NCBI RefSeq assembly: GCF_012273655.1 | Contig: NZ_JAAWWP010000007.1 | Coordinates: 265,574-329,573 of the forward strand | Source: Streptomyces physcomitrii | GTDB lineage: Bacteria; Actinomycetota; Actinomycetes; Streptomycetales; Streptomycetaceae | Reading direction: 5' to 3' | Length of the DNA: 64,000 nt | Part shown: positions 16,827 through 40,078 of the stretch, in pieces | Layout: every line of letters starts with the position of its first letter | Numbering within the stretch: the stretch's first letter is position 1 | Program-made: the position numbers and the translations under genes | Notes under the pieces: generated by a model | Seen by the model: the letters and a program-made list of their open reading frames with translations, nothing else | The model's database searches: none | Told to the model about the DNA's origin: nothing

Positions 16827-17996
16827 TCAGAGGTAGCGGCGAATCGGGCGTACCGCGAGTTCTCGGGCGCGCTGCGCGAGCGGGCGCGTGCGCCAGCGCG
16901 CGGGGTCGATCCGGGCGCTGTTGCCGAGGTCCTCCGCGAAGTGCGCGTCGAGGGTGGCGGTCAGCCCGGAGTCGATGACGGCGAGCATGACCTCCTCGTC
17001 GTGGTCCAGGGAGCGGCGGTTGAAGTTGGTCGAGCCGACCAGCGAGACCTCTCCGTCCACGGTGATCACCTTGGTGTGCAGCATGGTCGGCTGGTACTGC
17101 CAGATGCGCACCCCGCAGTCGAGCAGCGCCCCGTAGTGGTGCTGTCCGGCGAGCTGGCAGACCCGCTTGTCGGTGTACGGGCCCGGCAGCAGGATCTCCA
17201 CCTCGACCCCGCGCCGGGCGGTGGCGCACAGCAGCTCGATGAAGTAGTGGTCCGGCGCGAAATAGGCGGTGGCCAGCCGGAACCGGTGCTGGGCGGACTC
17301 CAGGACCACCCGGAGCAGGGTCTGCATGTCCTGCCAGCCGAAGCTCGCCGAGCCGCGGACCACCTGCACCACCGCGTCCCCGGCCGGGGGCAGTTCGACG
17401 AAGCGGTCCCGGGAGTCGAAGAGGGTCTCGTGGCACTCGGCCCAGTTCTGCGCGAAGGCGGCGGCCAGCCCGTCCACGGCGGGGCCCCGGACCTCCACAT
17501 GGGTGTCCCGCCACTCCTTCGGCCCGCGGGCGTCACCGCACCACTCCTCGGCGATGCCGACGCCGCCGGTGAAGGCCTGCCGCTCGTCGACCACCAGGAC
17601 CTTGCGGTGGCAGCGGTGGTTCTGCTTCAGCGGGGAGATCCAGGCGGGCCGCCGGAACCAGGAGACGTCCACCCCGGCGCGCGCCATCAGATCGAGCTGG
17701 TCCTGCTCGATGAGGCGGCTGCCGAAGCCGTCGAGCAGCAGCCGCACCCGCAGCCCGGCGCGGGCCCGGTCGGCGAGGGCCTCGGCGAACTCGCGGGCGA
17801 TGCCGCCGGTCCAGTAGACGAAGGTCATCATGTCGACGGTGTGCTCGGCGGCGCGGATGGCCGCCAGCATCGCGGGGAAGATCTCGTCGCCGTTGCGCAG
17901 CGGCCGGACGCTGTTGCCCTCCGTCGCCGCGATGCCGATCAGCCGCTCCAGGCGGCGTCTTATCTCGGTTCCGGGCGGGGTCTCGGTGCTGGTCAT
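16827..17996 (-). CDS. Phospholipase D-family protein, cardiolipin-synthase-like
   Basis: This 389-residue protein has two HKD motifs (HRKVLVVD after residue 130, and HTKVITVD near 300), each followed by the usual G-G-V/S-x-N stretch (FTGGVGIAEEW, LVGSTNFNRRS). It probably transfers or hydrolyses phosphatidyl groups at the membrane. It lacks the N-terminal membrane helices of classic Cls, as do ClsC-type enzymes. The ATG at 17996 has GAGGAC upstream, and the much longer frame to 18938 is rejected. Downstream is the M23-like gene on the same strand. Confidence 0.88.
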   Translation of the reverse strand: MTSTETPPGTEIRRRLERLIGIAATEGNSVRPLRNGDEIFPAMLAAIRAAEHTVDMMTFVYWTGGIAREFAEALADRARAGLRVRLLLDGFGSRLIEQDQLDLMARAGVDVSWFRRPAWISPLKQNHRCHRKVLVVDERQAFTGGVGIAEEWCGDARGPKEWRDTHVEVRGPAVDGLAAAFAQNWAECHETLFDSRDRFVELPPAGDAVVQVVRGSASFGWQDMQTLLRVVLESAQHRFRLATAYFAPDHYFIELLCATARRGVEVEILLPGPYTDKRVCQLAGQHHYGALLDCGVRIWQYQPTMLHTKVITVDGEVSLVGSTNFNRRSLDHDEEVMLAVIDSGLTATLDAHFAEDLGNSARIDPARWRTRPLAQRARELAVRPIRRYL

Positions 17997-18152
17997 GGTG
18001 TCCTCGGGCTTCTTCGGGGAGGGGGTGGGGAGCGGTCCGTCCGCGGTCCGTCTTGTTTCCGGGTACGCGGCGGGGGCAGCCGATGAATGCCGAACGGCAA
18101 CGGTTCGCCCGGCACACAGTAGCCAGCGGAGCCGTGAGAGAGGACGGACATC

Positions 18153-18395
18153 ATGATCATTATCGGAATTGTGGGCATCTGCCTGGTTCTGCTCGTCCTC
18201 GCCTTCCTGATGCCGCGCTTCTCGCGGCACCCGGAGCGGGGCACTCAGAAGGCCCTCGGCCTGGGCACCCGGACCGGTGGCAAGGCGCCCGGCCCGCTCG
18301 GCCGCCTGCTGAGCAAGCCCTTCCGCAGCAGCCAGAAGGCGGTGGGCCGCAGCGGCTCGGCCGGCCGCCGGGGGCGCGGCAAGCTGCCCTTCTGA
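18153..18395 (+). CDS. Small basic membrane protein (DUF6411-like)
   Basis: This 80-residue protein has one N-terminal transmembrane helix (IIIGIVGICLVLLVLAFLM) and a basic tail rich in Gly, Arg and Lys ending GRRGRGKLPF. Its layout fits the conserved Streptomyces small membrane proteins annotated DUF6411, a match from memory. It is divergent from the phospholipase D gene. Function is unknown. Confidence 0.7.
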   Translation: MIIIGIVGICLVLLVLAFLMPRFSRHPERGTQKALGLGTRTGGKAPGPLGRLLSKPFRSSQKAVGRSGSAGRRGRGKLPF

Positions 18396-18584
18396 CCTTC
18401 CGCGGGACCCGCCCGGCCGTCCTTCCACGGGACCTGCCCCGCGGCTCCGGGCCCTTGAGCGCCCGGCACCACCCCCCTGGGGGTGGCCTGACTTCGTACC
18501 TGGCACCGCGGCACCGAGTACGGTGCGGCGAGACCGTGCCGATGGGCCGCCGAGGCGGCGGGCACGGCGAACGAGAGGACTTCG

Positions 18585-18863
18585 ATGCAGCCCCTGACCG
18601 AGCAAGTGGAACTCGACTTCACGGACGAACTCCGGGCCAGAGCGGGCCTCTTCGCCGATGAGCACGTGGGCCTGTGGGTGGCCGTCACCGCACCCAACAC
18701 GGTCAACCTCGGCGGCGCGCGCTCCGCCGAGGTCCTGCAGGCCGCGGCCGACTGGCTGGCCGCGGACGAGAGTGCCGAGGTGACCGCCCTCGCCTGGTCC
18801 CGCAGCCCCGAGGACCCGCCGCTGCGCCTGAGCATGCGGCTCGCCCAGGCCCCGGTGAAGTAG
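18585..18863 (+). CDS. Conserved hypothetical protein, 92 residues
   Basis: A short acidic protein begins MQPLTEQVELDFTDELRARA and contains LWVAVTAPNTVNLGGARSAEVLQAAADWLAADESAEVTALAWSRS. It has no signal peptide or membrane segment. GAGAGG lies 6 nt before the ATG. I do not recognise a family. Confidence 0.6.
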   Translation: MQPLTEQVELDFTDELRARAGLFADEHVGLWVAVTAPNTVNLGGARSAEVLQAAADWLAADESAEVTALAWSRSPEDPPLRLSMRLAQAPVK

Positions 18864-18943
18864 CCGCCCCCGCCCGGCCCGCGCCCGGCGCCCCGCCCGC
18901 GTCCGGCGCCCGCCCGCCGGTCCGCCCGCGCCGATCACGCGTA

Positions 18944-18983
18944 GAGCCCCGGCCCGCCTCCTTCGGGAAGCGTGCCGGGGCTC
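18944..18983. terminator. Hairpin between convergent genes
   Basis: GAGCCCCGGC pairs with GCCGGGGCTC across a 20-nt loop, between the convergent hypothetical and formyltransferase genes. Confidence 0.55.
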
Positions 18984-19010
18984 GAACGCGTCGGCCCGTT
19001 CCGGTGCCGG

Positions 19011-19958
19011 TCAGGGGCGGTTGACGAGATAGCCGCCCATCGCGGTGAAGTACTCGGTGGCGGGCAGCTCCCGGCCGTCCTCGGTGCGGACCCGGGTGAT
19101 CGCGAGCCCGTGGTTGCGCCCGGTGCGGGCGTCCGCCCCGGCGACGATCACCACGCCCTCGCCCTCGCGGTAGAAGATCCGCCCGGGGGTGCCGCCGTAA
19201 CGGCCCTCGGAGACCTGGGCGGTGAGCACGTCGAGCCGCTTGCCCTTGTGGAAGGTGTACGCGCTCGGGTACGGGGCGGACTGGGCGCGCACCAGGCGGT
19301 CCAGGTCGGCCGCGGGCCAGGTCCAGTCGAGGCGGCTGTCCTCGGCGGCGCGCTTGTGGAAGAAGCTGGCCTGGGACCGGTCCTGCTGGGTGAACTCGCT
19401 CTCGCCCGCGGCGATCCGGGCCAGCGCGCCGGTGGTGACCGGGGCGATCAGCTCGACGGTCTTGTGGAAGAGGTCGGTGGCGGTGTCCCGCGGGCCGACC
19501 GCCACCGCCTGCTGGAGGACGATGTCCCCGGCGTCCAGGGTGTCGTCCATCATGTGGGCGGTGACGCCGACTTCGGGCTCGCCGTTGATCAGCGCCCAGA
19601 TCAGCGGGGAGAAGCCCGCGTACTTCGGCAGCAGCGAGTCGTGGACGTTCAGGGTGCCGTGGCGGGGCAGGCCGAAGATGCGCGGCGGGATCCAGGTGCG
19701 CCAGTTGTTGGCGACGATGATGTCCGGGTCGGCTTCCTTCAGCCGGGCGAACAGCTCCTCGTCGTCGGGGCGGTTGCGGATCAGGACCGGGACGCCGTTC
19801 TCCTCGGCGAGGTCGGCGACCGAGTCGCTCCAGATCTTCTCGTAGGCGTGCTCGCTCTTGGGGTGGGTCACCACCATGACGACGTCGTGTTCGGAGTCCA
19901 GGAGGGCTCGCAGGGTGCGGTGCCCCCAGGTCTGATATCCGAACATGACGACCCGCAT
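19011..19958 (-). CDS. N5-hydroxyornithine formyltransferase
   Basis: This 315-residue protein is a methionyl-tRNA-formyltransferase-fold enzyme of the coelichelin CchA type. It would add a formyl group from 10-formyl-tetrahydrofolate to N5-hydroxyornithine, making the hydroxamate. The catalytic set is visible: N in LNVHDSLLPKYAG, His in the same motif and Asp in DAGDIVLQQ. The C-terminal domain (residues ~205-315) matches the tRNA-type OB region. Its ATG has GAGGAGGAA 6 nt upstream. It is divergent from the ornithine monooxygenase, with two iron boxes between them. Confidence 0.9.
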   Translation of the reverse strand: MRVVMFGYQTWGHRTLRALLDSEHDVVMVVTHPKSEHAYEKIWSDSVADLAEENGVPVLIRNRPDDEELFARLKEADPDIIVANNWRTWIPPRIFGLPRHGTLNVHDSLLPKYAGFSPLIWALINGEPEVGVTAHMMDDTLDAGDIVLQQAVAVGPRDTATDLFHKTVELIAPVTTGALARIAAGESEFTQQDRSQASFFHKRAAEDSRLDWTWPAADLDRLVRAQSAPYPSAYTFHKGKRLDVLTAQVSEGRYGGTPGRIFYREGEGVVIVAGADARTGRNHGLAITRVRTEDGRELPATEYFTAMGGYLVNRP

Positions 19959-19998
19959 GGGGGGTTCCTCCTCTGGGCAGGGATTGGTCGGCGCCCAG

Positions 19999-20017
19999 TA
20001 AAGCAAGGCTTACCTTA
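19999..20017. promoter_or_regulatory. Iron box (DmdR/IdeR type), weaker
   Basis: TAAAGCAAGGCTTACCTTA matches the remembered consensus TTAGGTTAGGCTCACCTAA at 13 of 19 positions and lies 41 bp before the formyltransferase ATG. It would be bound by Fe(II)-DmdR1 to repress the gene in iron-rich cells. Confidence 0.65.
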
Positions 20018-20100
20018 GCCTGCAATGGCGCGTGACTGAGGCGGAGTTCACGTCCCGCCGTACCGCTTGACCGGTTTGTCCCGTCGACACTCCACAAGGT

Positions 20101-20119
20101 TAAGCTTAGGCTTACCTAA
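20101..20119. promoter_or_regulatory. Iron box (DmdR/IdeR type), strong
   Basis: TAAGCTTAGGCTTACCTAA matches the remembered iron-box consensus at 16 of 19 positions. It lies ~95 bp before the monooxygenase ATG. Its 15-bp core CTTAGGCTTACCTAA recurs exactly, in reverse, at the exporter promoter (45081-45095). Confidence 0.85.
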
Positions 20120-20213
20120 GTCCCGGGGGTGTGCGGCGTGGAGCCGCCATGCCCTCGGACGCATGCCCCCTTCCCCCGCGCCCGAAAGCGGCTGCCCGCA
20201 TGATGGGAGTGAC

Positions 20214-21569
20214 ATGTCTCAGGCTCTTCCTGGCGACGACGCACCTTTGATCCACGACCTCATAGGGATCGGCTTCGGCCCCTCCAACGTGGCCATGGCG
20301 ATCGCGCTCAGCGAGCACAACGCACGCGTCGGAAGGCAGGAGGCGGTCACTGCTCACTTCTTCGAGCGGCAGCCGAACTTCGGCTGGCACCGCGGCATGC
20401 TGATCGACGACGCGACCATGCAGGTGTCCTTCCTCAAGGACCTGGTGACACTGCGCAACCCGGCCAGCGAGTACAGCTTCCTGTGCTATCTGCAGAGCAA
20501 GGGGCGCCTGGTCGACTTCGTCAACCACAAGAACCTCTTCCCGCTGCGGGTGGAGTTCCACGACTACTTCGAGTGGGCCGCGGCCAAGGCCGACGACATG
20601 GTCTCGTACGGGCACCAGGTGGTCTCCGTCGAGCCGGTGGAGCGGGACGGCGTCGTCGAGTACCTGGACGTGACCTCCCGCTGCGGCGAGGAGCTGGTCG
20701 TCCACCGGGCCCGCAACCTCGTCGTCGGCACCGGGCTCACCCCGAGGATGCCCGAGGGCGTCGCCCGCGGTGAGCGGATCTGGCACACCTCCGACCTGCT
20801 GCGGAAGGTGGACGCCCTGGAGGGCACCGAGCCCACCCGCTTCCTGGTCGTCGGCGCCGGGCAGAGCGCCGCGGAGAACGTGGCCTATCTGCACCGCCGC
20901 TTCCCCACCGCCGAGGTCTGCGCCGTCTTCTCGCGCTACGGCTACAGCCCGGCCGACGACAGCGCCTTCGCCAACCGGATCTTCGACCCGGACGCGGTGG
21001 ACGACTACTTCAGCGCGCCGGAGGCGGTCAAGCGCAAGCTGATGGACTACCACGGCAACACCAACTACGCCGTGGTGGACATCGACTTGATCGACGACCT
21101 CTACAAGCAGGCGTACCGGGAGAGCGTGCTCGGCACCGAGCGGCTGCGCTTCCACAACGTCTCCCGGCTCACCGAGGTGCTGGCCGGACCCGACAAGGTC
21201 CGCGCCACCGTCGAGTCCCTGGTCACCGGCGAGAAGACGCCGCTGGACGCCGATGTGGTGGTGTACGCCACGGGGTACGAGCCCGCCGACGGCCTGGCCC
21301 TGCTCGGTGAGGTCGCCGGGAGCTGCCTGCGCGACGAGGCCGGCCGGGTCCGGGTCGAGCGCGACTACCGGGTGGCGACCGAGCCCGCGCTGCGCTGCGG
21401 CATCTACCTCCAGGGCGGCACCGAGCACACCCACGGCATCACCTCCTCGCTGCTGTCCAACACCGCGATCCGGGTCGGCGAGATCCTCGACTCGATCGTG
21501 GAGCGGGGCCTGAAGTCCGCCGCCGACGAGGCCCGTCCGGTCGTGGACGGCATCAGCACCGCGCGCTGA
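20214..21569 (+). CDS. L-ornithine N5-monooxygenase
   Basis: This 451-residue flavoprotein is of the SidA/PvdA/CchB class. It hydroxylates the side-chain amine of ornithine with NADPH and O2, the first committed siderophore step. Motifs are the FAD site GIGFGPSN (residues ~18-25), the NADPH site VVGAGQSAAE (~215) and the C-terminal ATGY (YATGYEPADG). LKDLVTLRNPASEYSF and GTEHTHGITSSLLSN are typical of the family. The start at 20214 follows GGGAGTGAC. Transcription would be controlled by the iron box at 20101-20119. The product feeds the formyltransferase and also NRPS module 3 directly. Confidence 0.93.
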   Translation: MSQALPGDDAPLIHDLIGIGFGPSNVAMAIALSEHNARVGRQEAVTAHFFERQPNFGWHRGMLIDDATMQVSFLKDLVTLRNPASEYSFLCYLQSKGRLVDFVNHKNLFPLRVEFHDYFEWAAAKADDMVSYGHQVVSVEPVERDGVVEYLDVTSRCGEELVVHRARNLVVGTGLTPRMPEGVARGERIWHTSDLLRKVDALEGTEPTRFLVVGAGQSAAENVAYLHRRFPTAEVCAVFSRYGYSPADDSAFANRIFDPDAVDDYFSAPEAVKRKLMDYHGNTNYAVVDIDLIDDLYKQAYRESVLGTERLRFHNVSRLTEVLAGPDKVRATVESLVTGEKTPLDADVVVYATGYEPADGLALLGEVAGSCLRDEAGRVRVERDYRVATEPALRCGIYLQGGTEHTHGITSSLLSNTAIRVGEILDSIVERGLKSAADEARPVVDGISTAR

Positions 21570-21808
21570 CCCCCGTAGCCCTGGTGGGGCGCACCGCCCA
21601 ACCGCCCTGCCCCGCCCATTGGTTCACCGTCCCCACGTCCGCCGAGCCACCCGGCCCGGCACCTCGCTGAGCCGCAGCCCCCCGCAGCAACGCCACCCCC
21701 TGGAGAGCCTGCCCCGAGCACCGGGGCTACTCTCACCGCCGCGCGCCGCCCGCTCGCGCTGCCGTCCGGCAGCCCGGCGGCGCCGTGAACTCCCCGAAAG
21801 GAAACAAC

Positions 21809-22855
21809 GTGTCCCAAGGCACACCCGTGCTGACGCGGTTCGCGAGATACCTCCCCAAAGCGGCCGTGGCCGTGGCCGCCGCGCTCGCGCTGACCGCCTG
21901 CGGGGGCGGCTCCGACGACTCCGGCTCCGAGGGGTCCAAGGACGCCAAGGGCGGCTCCAGTTCGGGGGCCTTCCCGGTCACCGTGGAGCACAAGTACGGC
22001 TCCACGAAGATCGACAAGGCGCCCGAGAAGGTCGTCACCCTCGGCCTCTCGGACCAGGACACCGTGCTCGCGCTCGGCATCAAGCCGGTCGGCTCGGTGG
22101 ACTGGTTCAAGGAGCGCCCGTACGGCAAGTGGCCCTGGACCAAGGCGAAGTGGGGCTCCGAGACGCCGCAGATCGTCGGCGAGCGCGACGAGTTCAACAT
22201 GGAGAAGATCGCCTCCCTCAAGCCGGACCTGGTCATCGCCCAGTACTCCGGCATGAAGAAGGAGCAGTACGAGACGCTCTCCAAGTTCACCAAGGTCGTC
22301 GCGCAGCCCAAGGGGCACCCGGACTACGCCGCCCCCTGGAAGGTGATGACCCGTCAGATCGGCAAGGCGCTGGGCAAGGACGCCGAGACCGAGAAGCTGA
22401 TCAAGGGCATCGACGCGCGGTTCGAGAAGGTGCGCACCGAGCACCCGGAGTTCGCCAGGATGACGCTGGCCGTCGCGGACAGCTTCGAGGCGGGCAAGTA
22501 CAGCGCCTTCACCAAGACCGACCCGAAGGCGATCTTCTTCGAGGAGTTCGGCTTCAAGCTCAAGCCCGAGGTCGACAAGCTCGCCCAACCCGGCATGAAC
22601 GCGGCCGAGTTGAGCGCCGAGAAGCTGAGCGTGCTGGACACCGACCGGCTGGTCTGGGTCACCTCCAGCACCGAGGCGAACGAGCGCATCAAGGGCGAGG
22701 CGCTCTACAAGAAGCTCAAGGTCCACCAGGACAAGCGCGACCTGTTCGTGCCCTACCAGGACCCCGACATCGGCGCGGCCTTCTCCTTCAACACCGTCCT
22801 GTCGATCCCGTACGCGATCGACGAGATCCTGCCGCTGCTGACCGACATCAAGTAG
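21809..22855 (+). CDS. Ferric-siderophore-binding lipoprotein
   Basis: This 348-residue FecB/DesE/CchF-like solute-binding protein captures the ferric siderophore at the membrane surface. It starts at the second of two in-frame GTGs because AAAGGA lies 6 nt upstream. It has a lipobox (LTAC, the Cys followed by GGGSDDSGS) and the helical-backbone binding fold with conserved VVTLGLSDQDTVLALGIKPVG and KPDLVIAQYSG. It probably delivers to the FecCD permeases at 45.4-47.6 kb, although these sit apart, beyond the NRPS. Confidence 0.9.
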   Translation: MSQGTPVLTRFARYLPKAAVAVAAALALTACGGGSDDSGSEGSKDAKGGSSSGAFPVTVEHKYGSTKIDKAPEKVVTLGLSDQDTVLALGIKPVGSVDWFKERPYGKWPWTKAKWGSETPQIVGERDEFNMEKIASLKPDLVIAQYSGMKKEQYETLSKFTKVVAQPKGHPDYAAPWKVMTRQIGKALGKDAETEKLIKGIDARFEKVRTEHPEFARMTLAVADSFEAGKYSAFTKTDPKAIFFEEFGFKLKPEVDKLAQPGMNAAELSAEKLSVLDTDRLVWVTSSTEANERIKGEALYKKLKVHQDKRDLFVPYQDPDIGAAFSFNTVLSIPYAIDEILPLLTDIK

Positions 22856-22889
22856 CCGCGGCCGCCCTCAGGCACCACAAGACCGGCGG

Positions 22890-22932
22890 CCGGTGGCGAA
22901 CTCCCGCGCAGGACAGCGGAGTTCGCCACCGG
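22890..22932 (+). terminator. 15-bp perfect hairpin between lipoprotein and NRPS genes
   Basis: CCGGTGGCGAACTCC pairs perfectly with GGAGTTCGCCACCGG across a 13-nt loop, 35 bp after the lipoprotein stop. It is a likely terminator or attenuator that separates lipoprotein and NRPS expression. Confidence 0.7.
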
Positions 22933-22990
22933 TACGCCCGGCGGGGCCGGCACAGCAGCATCGTGCGGCCCCGCCGAGCCGCGCCCGCCG

Positions 22991-23003
22991 CCCCCCCCCC
23001 CCC
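22991..23003. repeat. 13-C homopolymer in the NRPS leader region
   Basis: A run of thirteen C lies ~110 bp before the NRPS start codon. Such runs slip during replication and are also sequencing-error prone. No gene is seen at 22933-23111 and no iron box was found there. Confidence 0.8.
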
Positions 23004-23111
23004 GCGGGCACCCACCCGCACCGCACGCACCACGCGCACCACCCGCACCGCCCCGCTCCATCGCACCCCCCACCTCCTCGCCATCGCTCCACCAGAGAAG
23101 GGCCCCCGAAG

Positions 23112-37439
<14,328 letters not shown>

Positions 37440-37563
37440 GCGGCCACCCGATCGGGTCACGTGCCGGGGCGGCGCGTGACCCGGTGCCGCCCGCCGCGTT
37501 CTGCACCTTAGTCGGCCGGAGCAGGCCGGCCGGTCGTGGTCGTGCAGACAGGTGGAGAGCTCA

Positions 37564-37821
37564 ATGGATCTCGCGCAGCAGGGCGCCGGTACCGTCGCGG
37601 AGCAGCTCGGCGAGGTGGTGGCGCGCAACTTCGGCGTCGATCCCCGCGAGACACCCGAGGACACGCCCCTGCACGGGCTGCGCCTGGACTCCCTCGCCCT
37701 GGAGGAGCTGCGGCTCCTCGTGGAGGACCGGTTCGGCATCGACCTCGACGATGTGGAGCTGACCACCCGCGACAGCTACGGGCAGCTGGTGGCGGCCGTC
37801 CACGGCAAGACCTCGGCATGA
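37564..37821 (+). CDS. Free-standing acyl carrier protein
   Basis: This 85-residue helical protein has the phosphopantetheine site LRLDSLALEELRLLVEDRFGIDL, with the Ser of DSL intact. GGAGAG lies ahead of the ATG. Its stop overlaps the ketosynthase start (ATGA), so the two are made together directly after the NRPS. It may carry an acyl starter that C1 of the NRPS transfers onto the first amino acid. Fatty-acid-synthase ACP is normally encoded elsewhere, so a dedicated role is likely. Confidence 0.88.
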   Translation: MDLAQQGAGTVAEQLGEVVARNFGVDPRETPEDTPLHGLRLDSLALEELRLLVEDRFGIDLDDVELTTRDSYGQLVAAVHGKTSA

Positions 37822-39059
37822 CCGCGCCGGGCACGCCCTTCCCGGTGGCCGTCACCGGCCTCGGGATGGTCACCGCCGCGGGCCTGGACGCCGCGCGCAC
37901 CTGGCGGTCCGTCACCACCGCCACCGCGCCCACCGGCATCACGCACCCCGAGGAACTGCGCGAACTGCCCTGCGACTTCTTCTACGCCGCTCACGAGCTG
38001 GACGTGGACGCGCACCTCGGGGTGGCCGCCCGGCGCCTGATGGACCGGGTCGGGCAGCTGGCCGTGATCGCCGCCCGCGAGGCCGTCGCCGACGCCGGTC
38101 TGGACACCGGGTCCTGGGACGGCGCCCGGGTCGCCGTGGTGATCGGTTCGGCCCACGGCGGCCTGCCCTTCTACGACCGGCAGGCCGCGGTGCTCGCCGA
38201 ACGCGGCGCCCGCCGGGTCTCCCCGATGGTCTCCGTGCTCAGCACCCTCAACGGGCCCACCGGCAGCGTCTGCCGCGACCTGGACGCCCGCGGCCCGAGC
38301 CTCTCGCTCTCCACCGCCTGCGCCTCCGGCACCGACGCCATCGGCACCGCCTACCAGATGCTCCGCGCGGACATGTGCGACCTCGCGCTCGCGGGCGGCG
38401 CCGAGTCGGCCCTCTCCCGGCTGCTCATCGCCAGCGGCTGCCAGATGAGGGCGATGAGCACCCGCCGCGAGGACCCGGCCGCCGCGGTGCGCCCCTTCGA
38501 CGCCGACCGGGACGGCTTCGTCACCGGCGAGGGCGCCGGACTGCTCGTACTGGAGCGGCCCGAGCACGCCGCGGCGCGCGGCGCGCGGGCCCGCGCCCAC
38601 CTCATGGGGTACGGCTCCACCAACGACGCCTACGCGCCGGTGGCCCCCGAGCCCGACGGCCGCGGTCTGGAGCGCGCCCTGCGCACCGCGCTCGCCGCGG
38701 CCGGGCTGAGCGGCGCGGACCTCGGGCACGTCAACGCGCACGGGACCTCCACCGCGCTCAACGACCTCGTCGAGTCCCGGGTGCTCCACCGGGTGTGCGG
38801 GGAGGGCCCGTTGGTCACCTCCACCAAGGCGATGACCGGCCACACCCTGGGCGCCTGCGGCGGCATCGAGACCGCGCTGACGGTGCTCGCGCTCCAGCAC
38901 GGGCTCGTGCCCCCGACCGTCAACCTGGACGCCCAGGACCCGGAGGTCCCGGTCGAGGTGGTCGCCAAGGCGGCCCGCGCCGCGGACCTTCAGTGCGCGG
39001 CCAAGACCTCCCTCGGCTTCGGCGGCCACAACGCGGCGCTGGTCCTCACCCGTGCCTGA
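37818..39059 (+). CDS. FabF-like beta-ketoacyl-ACP synthase (KAS II type)
   Basis: This 413-residue decarboxylating ketosynthase has an intact Cys-His-His triad in STACASGTDA, VNAHGTSTALND and KAMTGHTLGACGG. The N-terminal GLGMVTAAG and C-terminal KTSLGFGGHNAALV motifs are typical. It would elongate an ACP-bound acyl chain by two carbons. No ketoreductase, dehydratase or acyltransferase is present in the cluster, so it would borrow these from primary metabolism or make a beta-keto chain. It is coupled to the ACP upstream and overlaps the hydrolase downstream. Confidence 0.9.
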   Translation: MTAPGTPFPVAVTGLGMVTAAGLDAARTWRSVTTATAPTGITHPEELRELPCDFFYAAHELDVDAHLGVAARRLMDRVGQLAVIAAREAVADAGLDTGSWDGARVAVVIGSAHGGLPFYDRQAAVLAERGARRVSPMVSVLSTLNGPTGSVCRDLDARGPSLSLSTACASGTDAIGTAYQMLRADMCDLALAGGAESALSRLLIASGCQMRAMSTRREDPAAAVRPFDADRDGFVTGEGAGLLVLERPEHAAARGARARAHLMGYGSTNDAYAPVAPEPDGRGLERALRTALAAAGLSGADLGHVNAHGTSTALNDLVESRVLHRVCGEGPLVTSTKAMTGHTLGACGGIETALTVLALQHGLVPPTVNLDAQDPEVPVEVVAKAARAADLQCAAKTSLGFGGHNAALVLTRA

Positions 39060-40017
39060 GCCGCCCGCGGCCGAGGGCCCCGGCCCGGCCCCCGCACCCC
39101 GAAGAGCCGCGCCCGGGGAGGTCATCCGCACCCTGACCGTGGACGGACTGCGCTACGCCTACCGGCGGCTGCCCCACCCCGCCCCGCTCACCGACCCGGT
39201 GCTCGTCCTCGGCGGCGCGCGGCAGGGCATGTACGGCTGGACGCGGATCGAGGAACTGCTGGGTCCGGTCACCGAGGTGATCACCGCCGACCTGCCGGGC
39301 ATGGGCCGCGCCGACGCCCTGCGCCCCGGCGACGACAACCTGCTGCTCTGCCGCGCCGTCGAGCGGCTCATGGACGAGCTGGGCCCCGCCCCGCTCGGCA
39401 TCTTCGGCTACTCGCACGGCGCCTCGCTCGCCTTCACCTGCGCCCAGCAGCGGCCGGAGCGCGTCGCCCGCCTGCTGCTCGGCGGCGTCCCGTACGGCAC
39501 CACCGAGGCGGAGCGCGCCTACTGGGTGGCCACCGTCGACGAGCTGGCCGCCGGGCGTCCCGAGGAGTTCGCCACCCGGGTCGCCGAGGGCATGCTCTGC
39601 ACCGACCCGGCCCGCCATGTCCACCGCCGCCGCCTCGCCTACAACTACGTACGCCGACTGCATCTGTACGAGGTGGCCCGCAGGCCGGACGCCGCGGCCG
39701 AGCTGTACCGCTCGCTGCGGCGGGCACTGCCCCTGGACGGCGGGCTGACCGGCGTCCCCACCCTGGTCTTCTGCGGCGAACACGACAACCTCACCCCGCC
39801 GCACCGCCAGCGCGCCTTCGCCGCCACCATCGCGGGCAGCGCCTTCACCACCCTCGCGGACTCCGACCACTGGGTCGTACTCGAACGCGGCGACGCGGTC
39901 GCGGAGTTGGCGTACGCGTTCTTCACGGGGGCGACCGGCACCCCCGCCGGGGAGGCCGTGCCGCTGCCGGGGCCCCGGCGGAAGGAGACCGCCGGGCCGC
40001 GCGCCGGGCGGCACTGA
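39052..40017 (+). CDS. Alpha/beta hydrolase, possible thioesterase or siderophore esterase
   Basis: This 321-residue protein starts at GTG 39052, overlapping the ketosynthase stop. The triad is visible as Ser in GYSHGASLAF, Asp in CGEHDNLTP and His in DSDHWVVLE, with an oxyanion region GGARQGMYGW. It could unload the ACP, edit the NRPS or hydrolyse an ester of the siderophore. The predicted product has no ester bond, so an ACP-directed role is attractive. The ~25-residue Pro/Ala start may be longer than the real N-terminus. Confidence 0.8.
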   Translation: MPEPPAAEGPGPAPAPRRAAPGEVIRTLTVDGLRYAYRRLPHPAPLTDPVLVLGGARQGMYGWTRIEELLGPVTEVITADLPGMGRADALRPGDDNLLLCRAVERLMDELGPAPLGIFGYSHGASLAFTCAQQRPERVARLLLGGVPYGTTEAERAYWVATVDELAAGRPEEFATRVAEGMLCTDPARHVHRRRLAYNYVRRLHLYEVARRPDAAAELYRSLRRALPLDGGLTGVPTLVFCGEHDNLTPPHRQRAFAATIAGSAFTTLADSDHWVVLERGDAVAELAYAFFTGATGTPAGEAVPLPGPRRKETAGPRAGRH

Positions 40018-40034
40018 CCGCGGCACGGTTTCCG

Positions 40035-40054
40035 GTGCCCGGGCGGCCGGGCAC
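40035..40054. terminator. Hairpin after the NRPS-ACP-KS-hydrolase operon
   Basis: GTGCCCGG pairs with CCGGGCAC across a 4-nt loop just after the hydrolase stop, marking a likely operon end. Confidence 0.5.
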
Positions 40055-40078
40055 GCTGCTGGCAGGAGGTGGTGGCTC

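Noticed and set aside
18000..18153. SigB-type promoter (GGGTAC at 18061) before the small membrane protein
   Set aside because: No GNNT element occurs at the required 14-16-bp distance upstream.
16827..18938. 703-codon frame extending the phospholipase D gene upstream
   Set aside because: The extra 314 residues are Arg/Gly/Ala-rich shadow overlapping two small genes. The ATG at 17996 has a ribosome binding site and fits the family.
22893..23111. N-terminal extension of the NRPS
   Set aside because: The 73 residues are His/Pro/Thr-rich, cross a terminator hairpin and a 13-C run, and have no family match. The ATG at 23112 begins just before C1.
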